Part shown: positions 41,218 through 49,893 of the stretch, one piece after another
Numbering within the stretch: the stretch's first letter is position 1
Layout: every line of letters begins with the position of its first letter
Assembly: GCF_000472445.1 (NCBI RefSeq)
Contig: NZ_AXAJ01000001.1
Location: forward strand, 310,643 to 374,642
Direction of reading: 5' to 3'
Length of the DNA: 64,000 bases
Source: Burkholderia sp. WSM2230
GTDB taxonomy: Bacteria > Pseudomonadota > Gammaproteobacteria > Burkholderiales > Burkholderiaceae
Position numbers and translations under genes: made by a program
The notes under the pieces: generated by a model
The model's database searches: none
The model's input: the letters and a program-made list of their open reading frames with translations, nothing else
Told to the model about the DNA's origin: nothing

Positions 41218-41607
41218 ATGAACATGGAACAACTGCTGCAGCGCGCGGGCGCTGCGCGAGAAAAAGCCTACGCGCCCTATTCGAAATTCAAGGTCGGCGC
41301 GGCTCTGCTCACTAAAGACGGACACGTGTTCGACGGTTGCAACGTCGAGAACGCGTCGTATGGTTTGTGCAATTGCGCCGAACGTACGGCGTTTTTCAGC
41401 GCGATCGCAGCGGGCTACCAGCGCGATCAGTTTGCCGCGCTGGCGGTGATCGGCGACACGGAAGGACCCATTGCGCCATGCGGCGCGTGCCGCCAGGTGA
41501 TCATCGAACTGGGCGGCCCCGCATTGCCGGTCCGTCTTGGCAACCTGCGCGGCGCGGTGCGCGATACGACCGCGCGCGAACAACTGCCGGACGCGTTCTT
41601 TCTATGA
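41218..41607 (+). CDS. cdd: Cytidine deaminase
   Basis: A 129-residue homotetrameric-type cytidine deaminase converting cytidine and deoxycytidine to uridine and deoxyuridine. Zinc ligands are Cys53 (CNCAERTAFF, with catalytic Glu55), Cys88 and Cys91 (PCGACRQ). The N-terminal YAPYSKFKVGAALLT and FDGCNVENASYGL segments form the substrate site. It follows nupC by 15 bp and overlaps the nucleoside hydrolase start by ATGA. Confidence 0.95.
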   Translation: MNMEQLLQRAGAAREKAYAPYSKFKVGAALLTKDGHVFDGCNVENASYGLCNCAERTAFFSAIAAGYQRDQFAALAVIGDTEGPIAPCGACRQVIIELGGPALPVRLGNLRGAVRDTTAREQLPDAFFL

Positions 41608-42569
41608 GCATGCACAAGGTGATTTACGACACCGACCCCGGTGTCGACGATGCAATGGCGCTCGTGTTCCAGGCACGGCATCCGGATATCGAACTGCTCG
41701 GACTGACGAGTGTATTCGGCAACGCGACAATCGAAACGACCACGCATAATGCGCGCTTTCTCGCGGGCCGATTTGCGCCGGGCGTGCCGGTAGCGCGGGG
41801 CGCCGCCGCGCCGCTCAGGCGTGCCGCGCCGCAGCCGCTCGCATGGATTCATGGCGACAACGGGCTCGGCAACATGCTGCTGGACGATTCACCCGCTGCG
41901 CCGCTGGATTCCCGGCCCGCGCACCGGTTCATTATCGACACGGTGCACGCGCATCCCGGCGAAGTCACGTTGCTGGCAGTCGGCCCGTTGACCAATCTCG
42001 CGCTGGCGCTCGCCGACGATCCGCACATCGCGCCGCTCGTGAAGCAGGTGGTGATCATGGGCGGTGCGTTCGGCACCGACGGCGTACTCGGCAACGTCAC
42101 GCCCGCAGCGGAGGCCAATATTCTCGGCGACCCCGATGCCGCAGACATCGTATTCGGCGCGCGCTGGCCGGTGGCTATCGTCGGGCTGGACGTTACGCAG
42201 CGCACCATCATGAGCCAGGATTACCTCGCGTCAATCCGCGATCGCGGCGGCGCGGCCGGCCAGTTCGTGTGGGACGTGTCGCGGCATTACGAGGCGTTCC
42301 ATCAGAAAAGCGCGCAGCTGAAGGGCATTTACGTGCACGACTCGTCGGCAGTGGCGTATGTGCTGGCACCGCATCTGTACAACACGCGCAGCGGTCCTGT
42401 GCGTGTGTTGACCGAGGGGATCGCCGTCGGCCAGACCATACAGAAGCCCTCCACGATGCCCGTGCCCGCACCCGCCTGGGACGAGAGGCCCGCCTGCAAG
42501 GTATGTGTCGGCGTCGACGTGCCAGGCATGCTCGCGCTGTACGAAGAGACACTTTGCGCAAGGCCGTGA
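41604..42569 (+). CDS. Inosine/uridine-preferring nucleoside hydrolase
   Basis: A 321-residue enzyme that hydrolyses the N-glycosidic bond of ribonucleosides to base and ribose. The calcium-binding aspartate cluster is at the N-terminus (Asp9, Asp11, Asp15, Asp16 in YDTDPGVDDAMAL). The inner-site segments HGDNGLGNML and VIMGGAFG and the late HDSSAVAYVLAP (calcium Asp, catalytic region) follow the family. It completes a salvage route: NupC import, deamination of cytidine, then cleavage. The start overlaps the cdd stop. Confidence 0.93.
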   Translation: MSMHKVIYDTDPGVDDAMALVFQARHPDIELLGLTSVFGNATIETTTHNARFLAGRFAPGVPVARGAAAPLRRAAPQPLAWIHGDNGLGNMLLDDSPAAPLDSRPAHRFIIDTVHAHPGEVTLLAVGPLTNLALALADDPHIAPLVKQVVIMGGAFGTDGVLGNVTPAAEANILGDPDAADIVFGARWPVAIVGLDVTQRTIMSQDYLASIRDRGGAAGQFVWDVSRHYEAFHQKSAQLKGIYVHDSSAVAYVLAPHLYNTRSGPVRVLTEGIAVGQTIQKPSTMPVPAPAWDERPACKVCVGVDVPGMLALYEETLCARP

Positions 42570-42744
42570 GCGCTGAGTGCCCAGGTGACCGAGTACCCAA
42601 CGACGTCGCCGTCAAGCGCCACGCATCGCGAACTAGCCCAGCGTCATGCGGCAAGCCGGCACCCCGCTTGCATGCTTGTCCGATGCATTGCTCCAATCTT
42701 TGCTACATTGCTTCGAGCGACGACATTCACCCGAGAGGCCAAAG

Positions 42745-43680
42745 ATGCGAATTCTGGTTGTAGGAGCGGGCGCCGTGGGCGGCTATTTCGGTGGACGGCT
42801 CGCGGCGGCGGGACAGGACGTGACCTTTCTCGTGCGTGCGGGCCGGGCCGACAAACTTCAGCGTGACGGACTGGTGATCAATAGCCCGCGCGGCGACCTC
42901 GCGCTGCGTGACGTCAAGACGATCCTGGCCGGCGTGAGCGCCGAGCCGTTCGACATCGTGCTGCTGAGCTGCAAGGCATACAGTCTTGACGACGCAATCG
43001 ATTCATTTGCACCGCTCGTCGGCGAATCCACACTGATTCTGCCGATGCTCAACGGCATGCGTCATATCGACGTGCTCACGCAAAAGTTCGGCGAAACGCG
43101 CGTGCTCGGCGGCCAATGCGTGATAGCCGCGACGCTCAACGCCGGGCAGCAGATCGTGCATCTGAACGACATGCACACGGTAACGTTCGGCGAACTGGCA
43201 GGTGGCGTCTCCGAGCGCGTGCAGGCAATTGCCGACGCAATGGCCGGTGCGAATTTCGACGTGGTCGTCAGCGAGAACATCCTGTTGCGCATGTGGGAAA
43301 AGTGGGTGTTCCTCGCCACGCTCGCGGCCAGCACGTGTTTGATGCGCGGCTCCATCGGCGACATTCTTGCGGCGCCCGACGGCAAGCGCGTGATCGAAAC
43401 CCTGTTGCGCGAAGCCCGCGCGGCTGCGGAAGAGAGCGGCTTCACAATGGCGCCGGATTTCGATGTGCGCGCTACGCAAACGCTGTTTACGCCGTCGCCG
43501 CTCACAGCGTCCATGTTGCGCGACGTGGAAAACCACTCGCACACCGAAGCGGATCACATTCTCGGCGATCTGATCTCACGCGGCGGCGAGGCGCAAAAGA
43601 GCGAGCAAGGTTTATCGTTATTGCGCATCGCCTATAGCCATCTGAAGACATATGAAGCGAGGCAAACGCGTACGTCCTGA
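42745..43680 (+). CDS. 2-dehydropantoate 2-reductase family protein (PanE-like)
   Basis: A 311-residue NADPH-dependent reductase of the ketopantoate reductase family. The Rossmann motif is GAGAVGG (7-13), with VLLSCKAYSLDDAID and the catalytic lysine region ENILLRMWEKWVFLATLAAST; the C-terminal domain includes SMLRDVENHSHTEADHILGDLI. True PanE makes pantoate for coenzyme A, but Burkholderiaceae carry several paralogues, so the substrate is uncertain. GAGAGGCC precedes the ATG. It stands apart from the nucleoside genes by 175 bp. Confidence 0.88.
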   Translation: MRILVVGAGAVGGYFGGRLAAAGQDVTFLVRAGRADKLQRDGLVINSPRGDLALRDVKTILAGVSAEPFDIVLLSCKAYSLDDAIDSFAPLVGESTLILPMLNGMRHIDVLTQKFGETRVLGGQCVIAATLNAGQQIVHLNDMHTVTFGELAGGVSERVQAIADAMAGANFDVVVSENILLRMWEKWVFLATLAASTCLMRGSIGDILAAPDGKRVIETLLREARAAAEESGFTMAPDFDVRATQTLFTPSPLTASMLRDVENHSHTEADHILGDLISRGGEAQKSEQGLSLLRIAYSHLKTYEARQTRTS

Positions 43681-43729
43681 AGTAACAGGCGATGAGTTGT
43701 GAGTCGTAGCTTCAAGACCGGAGGTCAAC

Positions 43730-44029
43730 ATGCCGGCTCCAATCGGATCAGTGCCCGCGCTCAGCGCCGCGTCGGCCACTATCTTTTCGATCGGTATCGC
43801 GTTTCTCGGCTATTGGGGAATGTATGAGCCGACGGGCTGGCGCGCGGTGGATGTCGTCGTGTTCATCCTTGCGCTGATAGGCTTCGGCTGCCTGGGGCTG
43901 GTGCCGTGGATGGCCACGACGCCCGTCGAGCCCGAAACCAGCGACGCGAAGATACGCCTGGCGCGGCACCTGTTTCTAGCGGGCGTAGCGTCCATCTGGC
44001 TGGCAGTGGCCGTATCGGTCATCTTCTGA
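43730..44029 (+). CDS. Small membrane protein, 99 residues, unknown function
   Basis: A hydrophobic protein with about three membrane segments (ATIFSIGIAFLGYWGMY, VVVFILALIGFGCLGLVPWM, LFLAGVASIWLAVAVSVIF) joined by short charged loops. GGAGGTCAAC is a strong ribosome site. I do not recognise a family. A bidirectional terminator follows the stop within 20 bp. Confidence 0.65.
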   Translation: MPAPIGSVPALSAASATIFSIGIAFLGYWGMYEPTGWRAVDVVVFILALIGFGCLGLVPWMATTPVEPETSDAKIRLARHLFLAGVASIWLAVAVSVIF

Positions 44030-44045
44030 GCAGCCACCGCCGCCC

Positions 44046-44086
44046 AAAAAACGCGCGTCTTGTTGCGACAACCAGGCGCGCGTTTT
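44046..44086. terminator. Bidirectional intrinsic terminator
   Basis: AAAAACGCGCG (44047-44057 region) pairs with CGCGCGTTTT (44077-44086) around a 19-base loop, with A-run and T-run flanks. It lies between the convergent 99-residue gene and the solute-binding protein gene, so it can stop transcription from both. Confidence 0.8.
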
Positions 44087-44114
44087 CGTTCTTATTCAGC
44101 GCGAAAGCCCGGGT

Positions 44115-45161
44115 TCAGCGTTCGATCTGCCGGTTCCAGCGCGTATCCCACTGCGCGCGATGTGCATTGATCGTATCCCAGTCGACCACCGTGACTTTGC
44201 GCACGAGGTCTTCCAGATTGCCGAGGCTTTGCTGCATTGCCGGCGTCATCTTCGCGAGACGGTTGGTCGGGATCTGCTTGCCGGCTTCGGCGGCTTTCGT
44301 CTGCGCCGGCGCCGACAGCAGGAACTGCGCGAGCTTCTGCGCGAGTTGCGGGTCGGGGCTGTTGTTGACCACGCACAGATCGACCAGCAGCAGCACCGGA
44401 CCTTCTTTCGGATTCACATAGCCGACCGGAATGCCCTTGTCAGACAGATCGCCGACGGCAGTGGGCGTCAACGGAAAGAGACCCGCTTCGCCGGTCTGCA
44501 CCATTTCCGAAATCTTCGCCGAGTTGGGCACGTATTCGACGACGTTCGGGCCGACCGTGCTCGCCCATTTCGTGAAGCCAGGTTCGACGTTCTGCTCGCT
44601 GCCGCCCATCAAACGGTTGATGGCGAGAAAGCCGTGCAGACCAAATGTGCTGCTCGACGCGGACTGGAACACGACCTTGCCCTTGTACCTGGGATCGGCG
44701 AAATCCATCCATGAAGTGGGCGGCGCCCAGCCTTTCTCCGCAAACAGCTTCTTGTTGTACGCAATGCCGGTCATGCCGAGCTGCACGCCTGCGCCCATGT
44801 CGTCTTTCATGCGCGCGAACGGGTAGAGCTCCTTGAGGACCGGCGAGTCGTCGAGCTTCTTGCATACGCCCATGCTCACAGCGCGCGCCATCACGCCGTC
44901 GTCGAGAAAGACCACATGAATTTGCGGGTTCGCCTTGTTCGCGAGCAGCTTCGCGAGAATATCCGACGACGTGCCCGGCACGACTACTACTTTGACATTG
45001 TTCGCTTTCTCGAAGTCGGGCAGGACCTGGCTCGTATAAGCCTTCTCCATCGGCCCGCCATTCATGCCAATGTAGATCGTCTTTGTCTGCGACCAAGCGG
45101 GTGCGGCGGCACCGAATGCACACAATGCGGCGAGTGCCGCGATCGTCCTGAACAGTTTCAT
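44115..45161 (-). CDS. ABC transporter periplasmic substrate-binding protein (family 1, polyamine/opine type)
   Basis: A 348-residue binding protein with a signal peptide (AALAALCAFGAAAPAWSQ). The start of the mature part (TIYIGMNGGPMEKAYTSQVLP), the VVVVPGTSSDILAKLLANK segment and GMTGIAYNKKLFAEKGWAPP resemble PotD-like and other family 1 proteins. AGGAG precedes the ATG. It is the last gene of the leftward operon, so its mRNA ends at the terminator at 44046. The ligand is probably the same nitrogen compound that the oxidoreductase encoded between transporter genes attacks. Confidence 0.9.
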   Translation of the reverse strand: MKLFRTIAALAALCAFGAAAPAWSQTKTIYIGMNGGPMEKAYTSQVLPDFEKANNVKVVVVPGTSSDILAKLLANKANPQIHVVFLDDGVMARAVSMGVCKKLDDSPVLKELYPFARMKDDMGAGVQLGMTGIAYNKKLFAEKGWAPPTSWMDFADPRYKGKVVFQSASSSTFGLHGFLAINRLMGGSEQNVEPGFTKWASTVGPNVVEYVPNSAKISEMVQTGEAGLFPLTPTAVGDLSDKGIPVGYVNPKEGPVLLLVDLCVVNNSPDPQLAQKLAQFLLSAPAQTKAAEAGKQIPTNRLAKMTPAMQQSLGNLEDLVRKVTVVDWDTINAHRAQWDTRWNRQIER

Positions 45162-45193
45162 TGTTGATCTCCTGCTTTGGTAAATGTGGGTTT

Positions 45194-46333
45194 TCAGGCG
45201 TGGTTCGAGGCGACAGATGAAGCAGCAAGCTGCGCGAAGCGGCCAATCGAAAAAGCGTCTAGAGGCGTGGCCGTGGCGCCGTCGATGACGAGATCGGCAA
45301 GCACTTCGCCGACACCGGGCGCGAGCAGAAAGCCCCCGCCCGAAAAACCGAATGCATGCAGAAGACGCGGCACCGCGCGGCTCGGCCCGATGACTGGATT
45401 GTTGTCGGGCGTCTCGCCCTCCACGCCGCTCCATGTGCGGATCAGCAGCGCCTCGCGCAACGGCGGCAGCAAAGCGCACGCGTCGCGCATCACGGCCCGC
45501 GTGGTTTCCGTCGACGGCCGGCCGTACTCGCCGTCGCCACTGCCGCGTCCGCCGCCGATCACGCAATTGCCGCGTGCAACTTGCCGCGCGTAGATGCCGC
45601 CGCCATACACGCCCAGGTTGTGCGTGATGAAAAGCGGTAGCGGCTCGGTGACCCATATGTTCGGATAGATCGGCTTCATCGGCACGGTTTCGCCGAAATA
45701 GCCTGCAACCGCATTCGCCCATGCACCGGCGCAATTGATGAGCCAGTCCGCGCTGACGTGCGTATCGCCGGCGCGCATCTGAAAGCGCCTTCCGTCGTGA
45801 TGAATGTTGCCAAGTTCGGTTTGTTCGCGCACGTCCGCGCCGGCTGCACGCGCGGCGCGCGCAAACGCCGGCGAAACGAGACGCGGATTCGCGTGACCGT
45901 CGCTTGCACACAACGAGCCGCCGATAGCCGCCGTGCCAAGCCACGGATAGCGCCCGCGAAACGACTCGCCACTCAGCAACTGCGTTTGCAGTCCGTAATC
46001 GCGCGCCATGTCGGCCCATCGCTCCAGCGCGGCCAGATCGCTTTCGCTGCGCGCAAGGCGCAAATGTCCGGACACGGTGAATTCGCCGTCTATGCCGATC
46101 AACTCCGGCAAGCGGTCCCAGATGCGCCGAGCGCGCATGGCGAGCAGCATCTGCTCGACCGGGCGGCCCTGGCAACGCACGCCGCCGTAATTCACGCCGC
46201 TTGCCTGGGCGCCGCAAAAACGCCGCTCGAAAAGACCCACGCGCAAGCCGCGCTTCGCAAGCGCGAGCGCCGCCGAAGAACCGACGAGCCCGCCGCCTGC
46301 AATCGCCACGTCGTAGTGCACGGTGTCATTCAT
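45194..46333 (-). CDS. FAD-dependent oxidoreductase, DAO family (beta subunit of an opine/hydroxyproline-type dehydrogenase)
   Basis: A 379-residue flavoprotein of the D-amino acid oxidase superfamily. The FAD site is AIAGGGLVGSSAALALAKRG near the start, and the C-terminal FSGGGFLLAPGVGEVLADLVIDG closes the FAD fold. It overlaps the alpha-subunit gene by 8 bp, and the gamma subunit lies beyond. This alpha/beta/gamma set is known from D-hydroxyproline dehydrogenases, opine oxidases (OoxAB) and hydrogen cyanide synthase-like enzymes; the beta subunit holds the substrate site. The exact substrate cannot be read from sequence. Confidence 0.86.
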   Translation of the reverse strand: MNDTVHYDVAIAGGGLVGSSAALALAKRGLRVGLFERRFCGAQASGVNYGGVRCQGRPVEQMLLAMRARRIWDRLPELIGIDGEFTVSGHLRLARSESDLAALERWADMARDYGLQTQLLSGESFRGRYPWLGTAAIGGSLCASDGHANPRLVSPAFARAARAAGADVREQTELGNIHHDGRRFQMRAGDTHVSADWLINCAGAWANAVAGYFGETVPMKPIYPNIWVTEPLPLFITHNLGVYGGGIYARQVARGNCVIGGGRGSGDGEYGRPSTETTRAVMRDACALLPPLREALLIRTWSGVEGETPDNNPVIGPSRAVPRLLHAFGFSGGGFLLAPGVGEVLADLVIDGATATPLDAFSIGRFAQLAASSVASNHA

Positions 46334-47759
46334 CGCGCGCCTCTTCGGGAATTTCCGCTACGTCGTCCGCATACAGCGCAGGCGAGAGCGGAATCGGCTT
46401 GACCGGCGGCTGGCTGCGCAAGCGGCCCACGGCTTCGAGGGGATGGCCCGTTTCCTCGGCAAGCAGTCGCAGCGCCGCTTCGCCGCACATGCGGCCCTGG
46501 CAGCGTCCCATGCCGACGCGAGTGAGTGCCTTCAGGCGATTGATTTCGTCTGCCTCGCCGTCGCGGATGCAGCGCCGTAGCGTACCCGCGTCGATCTCTT
46601 CGCAGCGGCATACGGTCATGTCGTCGGGCCATTGCGCGGCGCAGTTTTCGGGCGGCGCGAAAGCTGTTTCGATGCCTGCGCGAAACACGGCGATACGTTG
46701 CAACCCACTTTCGAGCGATGCCGCTTGAGGCATGCCGCGCCCGCGCGGATGGCGGATGCCGAGATCGTCCAGCAAGGCTAGCGCGGCGCGTCGTCCGGCG
46801 AGTTCGGCGGCGTCCGCGCCGGCGATACCGGCGCCGTCGCCGGCCAGATAGATGCCGCGCACGGAACTGCGTCCGCCTGAGTCCAGTTCGGGTAGCCAGC
46901 AACGGTTGAGCGCGTCGAAGCGGAAGCGGCAGCCCGCCAGATCGGCGAGCTGCGTTTCGGGCTTCAGGCCAAAACTGATTCCAACCGCGTCGCAAAGAAT
47001 CATTTCGGATGTCGAACTATATGAAGATGCGCGCCACTGGATACTCTCGACGTTTTGCTCACCCTGAATGCCGACTAGCGTCACGCCACGCTCGATGCGT
47101 ACGCCATGCGCCTTCAACCACCCGACGTAATAAAGCCCTTTTGCGAACGTCGACGGAATGCGCGCAAGCCTGGGCGCAGCCGCGACCTGCCGGGAGAAAG
47201 GGCTCGTGTCGAGTACTGCGGCCACCCGCGCGCCGGCTTTCGCATACTGATAGGCGACGAGATACAGCAGCGGCCCCGTGCCCGCGAACACGACCTGCCG
47301 GCCGATCGCACAGCCTTGCGCTTTCAGCGCAACCTGGGCGGCACCGAGGGTATAGACGCCGGGTAAAGTCCAGCCGGGCAACGGCAGCACGCGGTCGGTT
47401 GCGCCGCTCGCGATGACCAGACGCGAGAACGGCACGCTGATCTCCCGGCCCGCCGCAAGCGTATCGAGACGGCCCGCTTCGCAGGCCCATGCCAGCGTGT
47501 CGGGGCGATAGTCGATGTGCGGCAGCAGCGTTGCCATCGTCGTATGCAGTGCGTCGGCCTTGCGCGCTTCGAAACCGTACAGCGCTTTTTTGGAGCGCTC
47601 GAACCCGCCGTTGGCCGGTGGCTGCCGATAGATCTGGCCACCCCAGCGAGCGTTTTCGTCGATTACGATAGGGCGCACGCCTGCCGCGACGAGCGTTTCG
47701 GCGGCGCGCACGCCGGCCGGTCCCGCGCCGACAATCACTACGCGGCTAGCGTCACTCAT
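46326..47759 (-). CDS. NAD(P)/FAD-dependent oxidoreductase with BFD-like [2Fe-2S] domain (alpha subunit)
   Basis: A 477-residue flavoprotein. Two dinucleotide-binding motifs are visible: VVIVGAGPAGVRAAETL at the N-terminus and VVFAGTGPLLYLVAYQYAKAG near residue 155. The C-terminal region contains a bacterioferritin-associated-ferredoxin-like cluster with Cys in TVCRCEEID and MGRCQGRMCG, expected to bind [2Fe-2S]. This matches alpha subunits of D-hydroxyproline dehydrogenase and opine oxidase. The start overlaps the stop of the gamma gene (ATGA), so the subunits are made in step. Confidence 0.88.
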   Translation of the reverse strand: MSDASRVVIVGAGPAGVRAAETLVAAGVRPIVIDENARWGGQIYRQPPANGGFERSKKALYGFEARKADALHTTMATLLPHIDYRPDTLAWACEAGRLDTLAAGREISVPFSRLVIASGATDRVLPLPGWTLPGVYTLGAAQVALKAQGCAIGRQVVFAGTGPLLYLVAYQYAKAGARVAAVLDTSPFSRQVAAAPRLARIPSTFAKGLYYVGWLKAHGVRIERGVTLVGIQGEQNVESIQWRASSYSSTSEMILCDAVGISFGLKPETQLADLAGCRFRFDALNRCWLPELDSGGRSSVRGIYLAGDGAGIAGADAAELAGRRAALALLDDLGIRHPRGRGMPQAASLESGLQRIAVFRAGIETAFAPPENCAAQWPDDMTVCRCEEIDAGTLRRCIRDGEADEINRLKALTRVGMGRCQGRMCGEAALRLLAEETGHPLEAVGRLRSQPPVKPIPLSPALYADDVAEIPEEARDE

Positions 47760-48160
47760 TGCGTGTCTCCGCTGGCGGCGACCTTCACGCTCGCGGATTG
47801 AAGCGTCGCAACACGGCTGCGCGTGAGCACGCGCATTCCGTCGGTGACGGGCGTCGAACAGGCTCGCACACGCTTGCCGTCTTCGGTGCGCATCCAGCAG
47901 TCCTGGCACGCGCCGATCAGACAGAAGCCGGCGCGCGGCGCGCCGCTGAATTCGCTGTCGCGCACGCGGCGCTGATGCATCAATACGGCGGTCAGCAAGG
48001 TATCGCCCTGCAACGCGGAGACTTCATGGCCATCGATAAAAAAGCGCAGCGATTCGCGCCGCGTTTCGGCAATGCGCACGAATTGCGCCTCGCGCGCGGG
48101 CTGCGAAGCTTGAGACGACGGCAAGTTGGACGGCATGAGAACGTGGAAAGAAGAAGACAT
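47756..48160 (-). CDS. [2Fe-2S]-binding protein (gamma subunit)
   Basis: A 134-residue ferredoxin-like protein. The cluster ligands appear as FCLIGACQDCWMR and ACSTPV. The first three cysteines fit the C-x4-C-x2-C order and the fourth lies downstream, a pattern of small subunits of alpha/beta/gamma opine-type dehydrogenases. The N-terminal 25 residues are Ser/Gln-rich and probably disordered. The start is 1 bp inside the upstream permease stop region, so the gene is tightly coupled to the transporter. Confidence 0.85.
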   Translation of the reverse strand: MSSSFHVLMPSNLPSSQASQPAREAQFVRIAETRRESLRFFIDGHEVSALQGDTLLTAVLMHQRRVRDSEFSGAPRAGFCLIGACQDCWMRTEDGKRVRACSTPVTDGMRVLTRSRVATLQSASVKVAASGDTQ

Positions 48161-48954
48161 CAGTGCTGACCGATCAGAATGCGGTTGAGGCCGTACACGC
48201 GATCGAGCAGCAGCATCGCCCCCGCGGTAATGAAGATCACGAGTGCGGAGACTGAAGCCATCATCGGGTCGATGGATTCGGTTGCGTACATGTACATGCG
48301 CACCGGCAATGTGACCGTTTGCGGCGAGGTGACAAAGATCGACATCGTCAGTTCGTCGAAGCTATTGATGAACGCGAGCAGCCAGCCGCCGGTGATGCCG
48401 GGCAGAATCATCGGCAGCGTGATGCGGCGGAACGTGGTCCACGGGTCCGCGCCGAGCGAATGCGCCGCATGCTCGACGCTGCGATCCAGGCCGCTGACCG
48501 AGGCCAGCACGAGCCGCATCACGAATGGCGTGATGATGATCATGTGCGCGACGATCAGCCACGAGAATGAACCCGTTGCGCCGATCATTGCAAAGAAGCG
48601 CAGCAACGCGATGCCGAGCACGAGGCCGGGAATCACGAGCGGCGAGAGCAGCAGGCCGTTCAGAAAGGCGCGGCCCGGAAAGCGTGCGCGACCAATGGCA
48701 AGCGCGGCGGGCAGCGCGACGATCAGCGAGAGCGTGGCAGATGCAAACGCAAGCTTCAGGCTGTTGACGAACGCCGCAATGAAGTCGGGGTAATTGAGGA
48801 TCGCCCGAAACCAGCGTAGCGATACGCCGTGTGTCGGCAACGTGAGCGTCTCGTCGGGCGTGAACGCAACCAGCACGACGATCACGAGCGGCGCGAGCAC
48901 GAACGCAATGACGAGCGTGTGGAAGATCAGCGCAACAGGACCATTCTTTCTCAT
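48160..48954 (-). CDS. ABC transporter permease (PotC-like)
   Basis: A 264-residue inner-membrane permease with six helices. The EAA-type cytoplasmic loop is visible as EHAAHSLGADPWTTFRRITLPMILPGI. GGTGATATA-like ribosome signals are weak; the ATG at 48954 is chosen, although a TTG at 48969 would add five residues. It pairs with the other permease gene 24 bp upstream and belongs to the spermidine/putrescine-type importer family. Confidence 0.9.
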   Translation of the reverse strand: MRKNGPVALIFHTLVIAFVLAPLVIVVLVAFTPDETLTLPTHGVSLRWFRAILNYPDFIAAFVNSLKLAFASATLSLIVALPAALAIGRARFPGRAFLNGLLLSPLVIPGLVLGIALLRFFAMIGATGSFSWLIVAHMIIITPFVMRLVLASVSGLDRSVEHAAHSLGADPWTTFRRITLPMILPGITGGWLLAFINSFDELTMSIFVTSPQTVTLPVRMYMYATESIDPMMASVSALVIFITAGAMLLLDRVYGLNRILIGQH

Positions 48955-48978
48955 ATGTTTTCGCGCCAAGCCGTTGTA

Positions 48979-49893
48979 TCAGCCCAGGCTTCTGGTGTAC
49001 CTGCGCTCCAGAACCCGGTAGTAAGTGAGCATCACGATCAGATTCGCGACCAGCAACAGCAGCGCGATGGTCGCGCCGAGCGGCCAGTTCAGCGAGCCGA
49101 GGAATTCGTCGTAGACGGCCGTCGCGGCAACTTTCAGGCGGCGCCCGCCGAGCAGCCCCGGAATCGCAAATGCGCTTGCCGAGAGGCCGAACACCATCAG
49201 GCTGCCGGACAGAATGCCCGGCGTGAGTTGCGGCAGGACGATGCGGCGCAGTGTTGTCGCGGGCGAAGCCATCAGCGACAGCGCGGCGTTTTCCGTTTGC
49301 GGATCGAGCTTCTGCAATGCGGTCCATACGGGAATCACCATGAACGGCAGCATCACGTGCACGAGGGCAATGACAATCGCGAAGGTGGTGTACTCGAGCT
49401 TGTACGGCCCGAGGCCGAACAGTGCGAACACCTGATTCACGAGCCCGTTACTGTTGAGCAGCATGCTCCAGCCAAACGCGCGGACCACGACGGAAACGAG
49501 CAGCGGCGCGAGGATCACCAGGAGAAACATCGACCGATACGGATCGCGCATACGCGACAACACGTACGCTTCGGGCGTGCCGATCACCACGCACAGCAGC
49601 GTGACGAGAAACGCAATGCCGAACGTGCGCAGAAAAATCGTGTGGAAGTACGAGGAGCCGAGCACTTCCGCGTAATTGCCGAACTGGAACGCGGCGAGCG
49701 GACCGCTTGCCGGATCGAAGCGATAGAAACTCAGCACCAGTGTCATCAAAAGCGGTACGAGCACCAGTGCGACGAACAGGAGGAACGCGGGCAGGCACAT
49801 CAGCCACAGCGGCACGAATGCGCGCCACGGCGCACGCCGCGCGCCGGCCGATTCGGCCTTGCCGTTTTCCGTTGCGGGCAGCGTGCTATCCAT
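48979..49893 (-). CDS. ABC transporter permease (PotB-like)
   Basis: A 304-residue permease with six membrane helices and the coupling loop ENAALSLMASPATTLRRIVLPQLTPGI. The long first periplasmic loop (FDPASGPLAAFQFGNYAEVLGSSYF) is typical of the PotB group. It overlaps the ATPase gene by 8 bp. It forms the channel with the PotC-like subunit. Confidence 0.91.
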   Translation of the reverse strand: MDSTLPATENGKAESAGARRAPWRAFVPLWLMCLPAFLLFVALVLVPLLMTLVLSFYRFDPASGPLAAFQFGNYAEVLGSSYFHTIFLRTFGIAFLVTLLCVVIGTPEAYVLSRMRDPYRSMFLLVILAPLLVSVVVRAFGWSMLLNSNGLVNQVFALFGLGPYKLEYTTFAIVIALVHVMLPFMVIPVWTALQKLDPQTENAALSLMASPATTLRRIVLPQLTPGILSGSLMVFGLSASAFAIPGLLGGRRLKVAATAVYDEFLGSLNWPLGATIALLLLVANLIVMLTYYRVLERRYTRSLG